Of a stretch of 41,119 nt of DNA, positions 1 to 6,011 are shown piece by piece. The first letter of the stretch is position 1; each line of letters begins with the position of its first letter. The translations under genes were made by a program, and so were the position numbers. Origin of the DNA: a bacterium (lineage in GTDB: Bacteria; Myxococcota_A; Bradymonadia; Bradymonadales; Bradymonadaceae); NCBI GenBank assembly GCA_030427705.1, contig JAUIBR010000055.1:1-41119 (forward strand). Reading direction: 5' to 3'. The notes beneath the pieces are model-generated. The model ran no database searches. It saw only the letters and a program-made list of their open reading frames with translations, and was not told where the DNA came from.

Positions 1-180
1 CCAGTGGGCGGCATCAAGCGGCCGGGTGCCGCCGTCTGGGCCGCGCTGGTCTCGACACATCTGCAGGACGCGCTCCGGCGCGCCCTTGACGTTGATGCAG
101 GCATGGCCTTCGTGGTCGTGGTGGAGGACGGCGGCGGCTCCGTGGACGACGCCGGGGAGGTGGCGGTCGTCGACGGGGAC
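1..180 (-). pseudogene. GC-rich fragment resembling a cation P-type ATPase N-domain
   Basis: On the minus strand, in the frame whose codons begin at plus positions 1, 4, 7 and so on, the translation runs V-L-H-H-D-H-E-G-H and then V-K-G-A-P-E-R-V-L-Q-M-C (K-G-A-P-E at 87 down to 73). K-G-A-P-E is a conserved nucleotide-binding-domain motif of cation-transporting P-type ATPases and normally lies near the middle of a ~900-residue protein. The 5' half of such a gene is absent; a lipoprotein start sits there instead. The stretch is markedly richer in GC than everything to its right. It could be a chimeric assembly join, contaminating sequence or a recombination scar. A coincidental frame is less likely given the length of the resemblance. 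Confidence 0.45.
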
Positions 181-260
181 GGGTCCGGCGTCGCGGTGTC
201 GTCGCTGCAGCCAGCGCCGATGAACACAAAAAGAGATAGGACTGCAAGGCAGCGTTTCAT
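1..260 (-). CDS. Start of a lipoprotein gene, 3' end off the left edge (possibly chimeric)
   Basis: Reading leftwards from ATG at 260, the protein begins with a short basic start, a hydrophobic stretch and a lipobox ending in G-A-G-C, followed by S-D-D. This is a classic lipoprotein signal peptide, with Cys at about residue 18. An AGGTGA Shine-Dalgarno lies just before the ATG, and a promoter-like pair lies at 295-323. After residue ~21 the frame stays open to the edge but becomes a Thr/Ser/Pro-rich linker and then Arg-rich sequence, encoded by DNA of very high GC. In that same DNA another minus-strand frame reads as part of a P-type ATPase (separate entry). The first ~20 codons are therefore probably a genuine lipoprotein start, while the rest may not belong to it. 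No function can be assigned. Confidence 0.5.
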   Translation of the reverse strand, partial: MKRCLAVLSLFVFIGAGCSDDTATPDPSPSTTATSPASSTEPPPSSTTTTKAMPASTSRARRSASCRCVETSAAQTAAPGRLMPPT

Positions 261-294
261 AGGTCACCTAAAGACATTAATTATTGCGGGCGTG

Positions 295-323
295 TTAATA
301 GGGAAAACTGGCTCGAAATTCAA
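295..323 (-). promoter_or_regulatory. Candidate sigma70-type promoter for the left-edge lipoprotein
   Basis: On the minus strand, TTGAAT (323-318), a 17-nt spacer and TATTAA (300-295) form a plausible -35/-10 pair. The predicted start is about 28 nt upstream of the ATG at 260. The spacing is ideal and each hexamer matches consensus at 4 of 6 positions. Confidence 0.4.
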
Positions 324-328
324 GCAAA

Positions 329-1324
329 TCAAGCAGCGCGATTAAGCGGCTTCCCCTTGCCGGGTGGCGTCCAGAAGCGTGGGCGCTCCTCGCCGAAGGT
401 GTAGTGGTCGTCGTCGCCCAAGCAGCCCAGCAGTTCATAGGGGTGTGCGAGAGCGTCGTGGGTGTCGTTGATGCCAAAGCTAGCGGTCAGGCCGTCATCG
501 ATGCGCTCGTCGTAGGAAAAGCGCACGTGGAGCATCTTGCGGATCACCACTTCACCATCTTCGACGACCGCCTTTTCCTCGATCTTGCCGTACATGATGA
601 AGAGCGGCGCGGTCCCATGCTCGTAGAGGTGGTGATAGCCAGCACCCATCCCAACACTTCCCAGGTTGGCGATGAAGATGCTCGTGTACATCGGGTCATT
701 CTCGATGAAGGACCCTGGCAGAAGATTGAAGTAATCCAACGCTCGGAACAGCTTGAATGCGACCTTAAACACGGGTCGCGGCAACATGTTGAAAAGGTCG
801 AATTCCTTGTCTGCGTATGTGCGCTTTTCCGACCGCTCAACATTGATCTTGGCGCTGACCCGTTCCGTCACGGACTTAATCGTGTCGCCCGCTTGCATCG
901 GTTCTTTCACCGTAGCGATCTTGGATTTGGCGTCCTTTCGTTTTCGCTTCATCGAGAACGTCAGCGAAGGTTGTTTCCGCTGATACATACGATGACCCAG
1001 GATGAACTTGTCCATCGCTGGATTCTGAATCAGCGCGCGACCCTGCGCCGCCACGATGACGTCCATCATCGTCGCCCCAAATTTCTCGTTTGCTTCATCA
1101 ACGTAGCGCAGCAGCTCTTCGGCTGGCACGTAGTCGTCGAAATACACCACCGACTCATTTCGGGTCGGCATGATGTACCACATGATTCGACGATAGGGGT
1201 GGTGGTCGGTAATCAGCGTGCCGTCTGGTCGGGAGGTCTTCATATGGGCGAGTGCCCACAGGACAAAGAGCGCGACTGGCACGAGAAAGTAAGGTTCGAG
1301 CAAGAACCCAGGTAAGCTATCCAT
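329..1324 (-). CDS. E2/chloramphenicol-acetyltransferase-fold protein lacking the catalytic His
   Basis: A 331-residue protein that resembles the catalytic (inner-core) domain of 2-oxoacid dehydrogenase E2 acyltransferases, but has no lipoyl domain. One hydrophobic N-terminal segment (about residues 8-27, followed by K-T-S-R) suggests membrane anchoring. The family's active-site motif D-H-R-x-x-D-G near the C-terminus reads D-E-R-I-D-D-G at about residues 272-278, so the catalytic His is Glu while the Asp-Gly is kept. The protein may be non-catalytic or use altered chemistry. The start at 1324 is chosen over an upstream ATG at 1378 because GGAG lies 7 nt before it. It is the last gene of the run 4673-329, 72 nt behind the flavin oxidase. 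The fold call is moderately sure; the substrate is unknown. Confidence 0.7.
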   Translation of the reverse strand: MDSLPGFLLEPYFLVPVALFVLWALAHMKTSRPDGTLITDHHPYRRIMWYIMPTRNESVVYFDDYVPAEELLRYVDEANEKFGATMMDVIVAAQGRALIQNPAMDKFILGHRMYQRKQPSLTFSMKRKRKDAKSKIATVKEPMQAGDTIKSVTERVSAKINVERSEKRTYADKEFDLFNMLPRPVFKVAFKLFRALDYFNLLPGSFIENDPMYTSIFIANLGSVGMGAGYHHLYEHGTAPLFIMYGKIEEKAVVEDGEVVIRKMLHVRFSYDERIDDGLTASFGINDTHDALAHPYELLGCLGDDDHYTFGEERPRFWTPPGKGKPLNRAA

Positions 1325-1396
1325 TCCATTTCTCCATTTAACGCGCCAGAAACTGCCAGACTGCCACGAGGTTGGCAAGTCACGCGGTGTTCCGAC

Positions 1397-3019
1397 CTAA
1401 CGGTCGAAAACGTTAGGTTTTCCGTTGGCGTAGCGAATCCGATCCAGCGTCTTCAATGGCGAGAGGAATGCCCACTCTTGATACTTGTAGATTTTGCAAC
1501 GCTTCCCGAAGTAGGCCTCGCGATCCAAGATCGCATTCACAGCGCGTTTCGCGGCTTCGTTTGCGGCCTCCATCGTCGCAAGGTCGGTGTTGGTTCGAAT
1601 GTAGTCCGATGCCACATAGAAATTCGGTGTGCCCAGGTCGGCGTGCGGTCGGTACTGCAACGTGTCCGCTACGTTGATCAATAGCGGTTCCAGATTCACC
1701 ACCTGCGATGGATTCGGAAATGTGATCGAATCATCAAGGAACCAGTGCAAGACATTGGCGTCCTCGAGCTCGTGCACAGCATCGTCGTTAAGGTGCCGTT
1801 TCAGTTGGTCCCAGACCTCTTCGCGAATCTCGTCTGCGGTACAATTCTTCGCAGGTTTGGGGTGCAGCACCCCAGGGGTTTCCCAGTCCGAAATGCAGAT
1901 CGACAAGATTCCGTCGACGGTTCCATCTCCATATTCGCTCAAGTCTACATCTGGCCAGAACTGGGCCTGCGAGATCGATGTCAGCGCCCATTCCGAGTCC
2001 AAGAACAGCCCGTGACCGCGGGATAGCTTGACGTCCTTGTCCAGGTAGAACTGGATTCCGTTCATCCAAGCGGTTTTTAGTTTGTCCAAATCGCCCAGTG
2101 CTGGGGCGGCATTGAGTAGCTGAGGAGTCAGCAACTGTTGCATCACCTCCACCGGAATCGCGGCAATATAGTGATCCGCGTCAATCTCTCGTGTTCCGCC
2201 AAGATGCTGAACAACAGCGCCCGTTACTCGATTGCCGTCCGATTTCAGCTCGACCAATGGAGCCTCAAGGTAAAGATCGACCCCTTGCTGCTGCAGGTGC
2301 GATACCCACGGATCCAACCACACATCGTTTGTCGGGCCGTTCATCAGGCTGTCGACCACCGTCTGCGGCTGGAACAGGTGCTTGAGCATCTGGATATAGA
2401 TGGTGGCGATGGTCCGCGTGCTTCCTTCCTTCGACTGCATTGCCACGAGGCTGCGCGTGACCCCGTCGGCCAGGAACGCCTTGAAAGCCTGCCCGTTCTG
2501 ATCGGTGTGGATGAAGTCATACCAGGGAACTTTCTCCCACTGGTGCTCGCGACGCTCATCGCAGCTCGTCACGAACACAAAGATTCGCCAAGCGAACCGA
2601 AGGGTCTCCAAGGGAGGGATTCCGATTCCGCCCCCAAAGATCGCGTCAAACAGTCGTTCAAACTCGTCGATCGAGTCCGGGAACTCGGCAGGAAGTCGCA
2701 ACTCTGAGTCATTCTCCCGAGCCAGGAGCATCTCGGTCGTTGCCGTCAGGTTGTCGTAGACCGTGCCTCCGGCAAACGGAATGTCGTCGAGCGTGTCAAA
2801 CAGGTGCTCGTAAAACCCAGGAAAAAAACGGAACCCGTGTTCCCCAGGCAGCGGCTTGCGACCCGGCGTTGCGGAGTTCGGCACGTCGATGCTGCGCGCT
2901 TTGCCACCATACCATGCCCGTGCCTCGTAGATTTCGACTTCGAAGCCTCGTTTGACCAATTCGTGTGCAGAGCTGAGCCCCGCGATTCCACCACCAAAGA
3001 TAGCGACTTTTTTGCCCAT
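1397..3019 (-). CDS. FAD-dependent amine oxidase / phytoene-desaturase-like oxidoreductase
   Basis: A 540-residue flavoprotein of the FAD/NAD(P)-binding Rossmann superfamily. The N-terminus has the dinucleotide-binding motif G-G-G-I-A-G at residues 9-14, with the acidic residue ending beta-2 about 20 residues on (I-Y-E-A). It is followed by Y-G-G-K-A-R, typical of amine oxidases and phytoene/hydroxysqualene desaturases, and by an H-G-F-R-F-F-P-G-F-Y motif near residue 60. The C-terminal stretch A-S-D-Y-I-R-T-N-T-D-L-A-T-M-E-A-A is the usual second FAD-contacting motif of the desaturase branch. No membrane segment is evident. It starts 20 nt after the mannosyltransferase stop and is probably co-transcribed with it. 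The substrate cannot be read from sequence; terpenoid/squalene derivatives and amines are both possible. Confidence 0.8.
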   Translation of the reverse strand: MGKKVAIFGGGIAGLSSAHELVKRGFEVEIYEARAWYGGKARSIDVPNSATPGRKPLPGEHGFRFFPGFYEHLFDTLDDIPFAGGTVYDNLTATTEMLLARENDSELRLPAEFPDSIDEFERLFDAIFGGGIGIPPLETLRFAWRIFVFVTSCDERREHQWEKVPWYDFIHTDQNGQAFKAFLADGVTRSLVAMQSKEGSTRTIATIYIQMLKHLFQPQTVVDSLMNGPTNDVWLDPWVSHLQQQGVDLYLEAPLVELKSDGNRVTGAVVQHLGGTREIDADHYIAAIPVEVMQQLLTPQLLNAAPALGDLDKLKTAWMNGIQFYLDKDVKLSRGHGLFLDSEWALTSISQAQFWPDVDLSEYGDGTVDGILSICISDWETPGVLHPKPAKNCTADEIREEVWDQLKRHLNDDAVHELEDANVLHWFLDDSITFPNPSQVVNLEPLLINVADTLQYRPHADLGTPNFYVASDYIRTNTDLATMEAANEAAKRAVNAILDREAYFGKRCKIYKYQEWAFLSPLKTLDRIRYANGKPNVFDR

Positions 3020-3039
3020 AGTTCTGCTTTAACGGCGGT

Positions 3040-4125
3040 CTAAACGAGCCGCTCGATCACCGAGAGATACTGGCCGCGAACATTCGACCATTTGTGTTTT
3101 TCCAAATCGATTTTCGGCGCTTTGCGAACGTCTTCTATCGAATCAGCCAAATTGTAGATTTCTTCAGCGAGAGTCTCGGTTTCTGTCGCGAAATCGTCAA
3201 CCTCGGATTGATACAGGCAATGGGGCGGGTAGAGCTCAGGATAGACCAATCGCGCCGGCAGAAGAGGGCGGCAGCCCATCATCGCGGCCTCCATCACCGA
3301 CAGACCATAGAACTCGTGAATCGAGGTCGAGACGACCACATCATTTGAAGCCACGATATTACGGTATTGGCTCAAATCCTCTTGGTACCCCCAATGGTCG
3401 ATGACCTCTCCAAGTTCATCGCGCGCTGTATCAAAACACTCTGGGTGCTTCCGGAAAGACTCGCCCAACACATTGAGTTGAATGTTCGCTCCAGAAGCGA
3501 TGGCCGCCTTCGCGGCATTGAAAAACCGGTCTGGAGCTTTGTCGTACTCCCATCGGTGATTCCACAGGAGCTTCAACGGACCCATTACCGCAGCTTTCTG
3601 GGGGAAATGCGAATCGTCTACGCCGACCGGAACCAAAGCGGAACGCTCAACGACTACATCCGCGACGTTGGACGGGACATGGTCGGGCATCATCGCCAGC
3701 ATCGATTGAGTGCCTTGCACGAAGCTGGTCCGATTGTAATCAGAGTTGAAGACGTTTAGGTCAGAGGCCAACGCGGTGAAGATGTTCGTAACCTGCAATT
3801 GAACGAGGTGTTTTTGCTTTGGTGACGCGGGATACACGAACTGATTTTCATGCCAGTAGGTTATCCAGGGAACGTTACGTAGCGCCGGAACCATTGCGCG
3901 TAATGGTGCGACGTTCACCATCGACGTCGCGATCACCAGATCCCAAGGTTGGCTCAACGTGTCGTAGTGTTCACCCCAAATGGAGAGTGCATTTCCGCGC
4001 GCACGCCAACGAAAGTGGCGGGGCGGCAGGGCGATGGTTTCGAATTCGAAAGGGAGTGTGACCAACTGCTGCCGCCAGCGTTTGTGCGAGGCAGCGTCGT
4101 ACCCGGAGAGGACCAGGATGCGCAT
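3040..4125 (-). CDS. tRNA-queuosine alpha-mannosyltransferase-like glycosyltransferase (QTMAN/GTDC1 family)
   Basis: A 361-residue GT4-type (GT-B) glycosyltransferase matching from memory the animal GTDC1/QTMAN protein, which transfers mannose from GDP-mannose to queuosine-34 of tRNA-Asp. Diagnostic blocks occur in the family's order: S-G-Y-D-A-A-S-H-K near the N-terminus, W-R-A-R-G-N-A-L, W-H-E-N-Q-F-V-Y-P, a P-D-H-V-P, then W-N-H-R-W-E-Y-D-K-A-P, V-L-G-E-S-F, I-D-H-W-G-Y, and S-T-S-I-H-E-F-Y-G-L-S-V-M-E-A with V-Y-P-E-L-Y-P near the C-terminus. Human GTDC1 carries an insertion between the two Rossmann halves that is absent here. The ATG shares one base with the stop of the upstream lipoprotein gene (TAATG), implying translational coupling. 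Membership is confident; activity on tRNA in bacteria is inference. Confidence 0.85.
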   Translation of the reverse strand: MRILVLSGYDAASHKRWRQQLVTLPFEFETIALPPRHFRWRARGNALSIWGEHYDTLSQPWDLVIATSMVNVAPLRAMVPALRNVPWITYWHENQFVYPASPKQKHLVQLQVTNIFTALASDLNVFNSDYNRTSFVQGTQSMLAMMPDHVPSNVADVVVERSALVPVGVDDSHFPQKAAVMGPLKLLWNHRWEYDKAPDRFFNAAKAAIASGANIQLNVLGESFRKHPECFDTARDELGEVIDHWGYQEDLSQYRNIVASNDVVVSTSIHEFYGLSVMEAAMMGCRPLLPARLVYPELYPPHCLYQSEVDDFATETETLAEEIYNLADSIEDVRKAPKIDLEKHKWSNVRGQYLSVIERLV

Positions 4126-4673
4126 TAAGGTTTGGCAGCAGGCTTCTTGGTCTCTTCTTTCGCTGGCTCGGGTTCAGGTGCCGGAGCCTGAGGTGCCTCT
4201 TCCTTCAGCGAGACTTTGACACCTTTTTCAGCCGCCAAATCCGTGACTGCAACAACCTGTGCGTTTGGGGCGCCCGGCGCGGCGTGAATCTCCAAGACCT
4301 GCATCGATGTCACTGCCGCGTCGAGCGCTGCACTGATTTGGTCGATCGTCTTGGGGTTGGACTCGATCTGGTACGAACCGTCAGCCATAACTTCGACGAT
4401 CAAAGGGCTGGCCGGTTTTGGTTCGGGCTTTGGCTTTGGCTCAGGCTTGGGCTCGGATTTGGTCGCTTGGCCTTTGATCGGGTCTCCGCCGACCTCAGTG
4501 GCACCGCTGGTCGCATAGATTACACCGGTGTCTCCACCCTCTTGTAGTCTACGGGTCGACTCCGCGGCGTCACGAGCAACGTCTTCGCCTTTCTCAGCCT
4601 CAGGACCGGTGGTTTGAGGCTGCGTCGCACATCCAGCGAGGACGAGAAATAAGCTGGCAATCAGAATTTTCAT
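4125..4673 (-). CDS. Lipoprotein with ExbD/TolR-like C-terminal domain
   Basis: About 182 residues. The chosen start (ATG at 4673) puts a short Lys-containing N-terminus in front of a hydrophobic segment and the lipobox L-A-G-C, so the mature protein is lipid-anchored. A charged region and a (K-P-E-P)-type Pro/Lys/Glu-rich linker follow. A compact domain (about residues 88-160) has the ExbD periplasmic pattern: V-E-V-M-A-D-G-S-Y, a helix with spaced Leu/Ala, a strand L-E-I-H-A, then V-T-D-L-A-A-E-K-G-V-K-V-S-L. The C-terminus is again Pro/Glu/Lys-rich. An upstream in-frame ATG at 4703 would place extra residues before the signal peptide and is disfavoured. The gene leads the run containing the mannosyltransferase. 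Function unknown; the ExbD resemblance is by eye. Confidence 0.65.
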   Translation of the reverse strand: MKILIASLFLVLAGCATQPQTTGPEAEKGEDVARDAAESTRRLQEGGDTGVIYATSGATEVGGDPIKGQATKSEPKPEPKPKPEPKPASPLIVEVMADGSYQIESNPKTIDQISAALDAAVTSMQVLEIHAAPGAPNAQVVAVTDLAAEKGVKVSLKEEAPQAPAPEPEPAKEETKKPAAKP

Positions 4674-4686
4674 GATCAACTCAAAC

Positions 4687-4717
4687 AAAAAAAACGGCGA
4701 CACATCGGTGTCGCCGT
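4687..4717 (-). terminator. Intrinsic terminator after rpsD
   Basis: Reading the minus strand, an ACGGCGACAC / GTGTCGCCGT stem with a CGAT loop (4717-4694) is followed by eight T residues (4694-4687). It lies 26 nt behind the rpsD stop. Its T-tract ends only 13 nt before the ATG (4673) of the next gene, so it may act as an attenuator for the downstream operon. Confidence 0.88.
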
Positions 4718-4742
4718 CTGAATGGCCTCTCTAGCAGGTCGA

Positions 4743-5351
4743 TTAGAGACGTGGTGAGTAGTACTCGACCACGAGTTGTTCTTCGACCTGGACAGGTACA
4801 TCTTCGCGATCCGGAACGGCCGTCATCGTACCTGTAAGGGTCTTGCTGTCAAAGGTCAGATAGGTCGGCATACGCAGCTGAGGCGATGCGATCGATTCTT
4901 GGACCGAGACAAGGTTGCGGCTCTTTGGTCGAACCGAGATTTCTTGGCCAGGCTTCACGCGGTACGAAGGTCGGTCCGTTTTGCGGCCGTCGACCATGAT
5001 GTGTCCGTGCGTGACGATCTGGCGAGCTGCTGGAATCGTTGGGGCAAGGCCGAGTCGGAACACGACGTTGTCCAAGCGTGATTCCAAAAGACGGAGCAGA
5101 ACTTTACCTGCTGGGTCTTTCGAGCGGATAGCTTCTTTGAACAGATTTCGAAGCTGCTTCTCGCTGATGCCATAGTTGTAACGAAGCTTCTGCTTCTCAT
5201 AGAGCTGCTTCTTGAACTCGCTGAACTTTTGACGGCCTTGGCCGTGCTGTCCAGGAGGGTAAGGTCGGTCAGCTACTTTGCGCGTCAGGCCTGGGAGGTC
5301 ACTTCCAAGGCGACGAGTAATTCGAAGTCGGGGTCCGCGATAACGTGCCAT
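4743..5351 (-). CDS. rpsD: 30S ribosomal protein S4
   Basis: A 202-residue S4/RpsD of normal length. It binds 16S rRNA early in 30S assembly and in many bacteria represses its own operon. The N-terminus is M-A-R-Y-R-G-P-R, followed by R-P-Y-P-P-G-Q-H-G and the long helix region L-Y-E-K-Q-K-L-R-Y-N-Y-G. The S4 RNA-binding domain (about residues 92-155) contains R-L-D-N-V-V-F-R-L-G and R-Q-I-V-T-H-G-H-I-M-V-D-G. The N-terminal zinc-binding cysteines found in some S4 proteins are absent (C-minus form). The gene stands alone here, without rpsM, rpsK, rpoA or rplQ, and has its own terminator. I saw no convincing promoter in the 126 nt upstream. Confidence 0.98.
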   Translation of the reverse strand: MARYRGPRLRITRRLGSDLPGLTRKVADRPYPPGQHGQGRQKFSEFKKQLYEKQKLRYNYGISEKQLRNLFKEAIRSKDPAGKVLLRLLESRLDNVVFRLGLAPTIPAARQIVTHGHIMVDGRKTDRPSYRVKPGQEISVRPKSRNLVSVQESIASPQLRMPTYLTFDSKTLTGTMTAVPDREDVPVQVEEQLVVEYYSPRL

Positions 5352-5477
5352 AATTCTTAACTACGTTCTAAATCACTAGAGTTTATCAGCCATTCAATAC
5401 TCCCCACCGATTTTTGGTCGGCGATGGAGGGGGCAGAACATATCAGAAAAAATTGGGGGCGCAAGCGCTTTCTAGGA

Positions 5478-5915
5478 TCATTGCAGCATCATCGCATCGC
5501 CGATGTAATCGACCTCGTCTGGATCGAACGATCCTTCGCGCTCGTCCTCCACCGCGCAACGCAACGCCGCCATCGCAGCCCGCTCTACAACGACACCTGC
5601 AACATCCAAAGCGACTGTAACCGAGGCCGGATTGATTGGCGTACCCACGCTCACCGTTCGGACCTCCGTGCTGAGATCGGCGATCGCTTGTGGGACGAGA
5701 TCGGCATCCACGATCACAATTCCGTAGGAATCTTGAGGATCGAACGTGTTGGGTTTTTGCCACGTGACGCCATGAATCCACGGCTCATCCGTCGGCGGTT
5801 CGCCGTTCGGGGTAACGCCGATGACTTCATAGCCAACGGCCACTCCGTATCTGGCCACTTCTGAGCCGATCGCTGTGTGCGCGCCGATCACGGCGATTTT
5901 TAAGATGTAGGACAT
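5478..5915 (-). CDS. Small Rossmann-fold NAD(P)-binding protein
   Basis: About 145 residues, beginning M-S-Y-I-L-K-I-A-V-I-G-A-H-T-A-I-G-S-E. This is a beta-alpha-beta start with a glycine pattern G-x-x-x-x-I-G like atypical short-chain dehydrogenase or NmrA-type NAD(P)-binding domains. A second strand (Y-E-V-I-G-V-T-P) and a later strand (I-V-I-V-D-A-D) complete a minimal nucleotide-binding fold. The protein ends before a normal substrate domain, so it may bind a nucleotide without being a full enzyme. An alternative start at 5936 adds seven residues; TATACT directly upstream of that ATG would imply a leaderless transcript. It is divergent from the NERD gene. Specific function unknown. Confidence 0.6.
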   Translation of the reverse strand: MSYILKIAVIGAHTAIGSEVARYGVAVGYEVIGVTPNGEPPTDEPWIHGVTWQKPNTFDPQDSYGIVIVDADLVPQAIADLSTEVRTVSVGTPINPASVTVALDVAGVVVERAAMAALRCAVEDEREGSFDPDEVDYIGDAMMLQ

Positions 5916-5943
5916 TGAGACCACTTGAGGGTTCATGTAGTAT
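5915..5943 (+). promoter_or_regulatory. Candidate promoter for the NERD-pseudokinase gene
   Basis: TTGAGA (5915-5920), a 17-nt spacer and TAGTAT (5938-5943) form a plausible sigma70-type promoter. It predicts a ~60-nt leader to the ATG at 6012. It overlaps the start region of the divergent Rossmann gene, so the two genes probably influence each other. Confidence 0.35.
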
Positions 5944-6011
5944 ACGGCTGCATTTCTAACATCCTACGCCCTGCGGATTCAAAGAAATTCAGGGGCAAAT
6001 GTCGTACAACT

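Noticed and set aside
4-345. 113-codon plus-strand frame at the left edge
   Set aside because: It is the complement of the P-type ATPase-like frame in GC-rich DNA and then runs through AT-rich intergenic sequence. Val/Asp-rich low-complexity translation.
404-1315. 303-codon plus-strand frame opposite the E2-like gene
   Set aside because: Antisense shadow. The minus-strand gene has a ribosome site, a membrane segment and family motifs.
5352-5477. Promoter or S4 autoregulatory site upstream of rpsD
   Set aside because: A TTGAAT exists on the minus strand, but no -10 at usable spacing was found, and no pseudoknot target could be recognised by eye.
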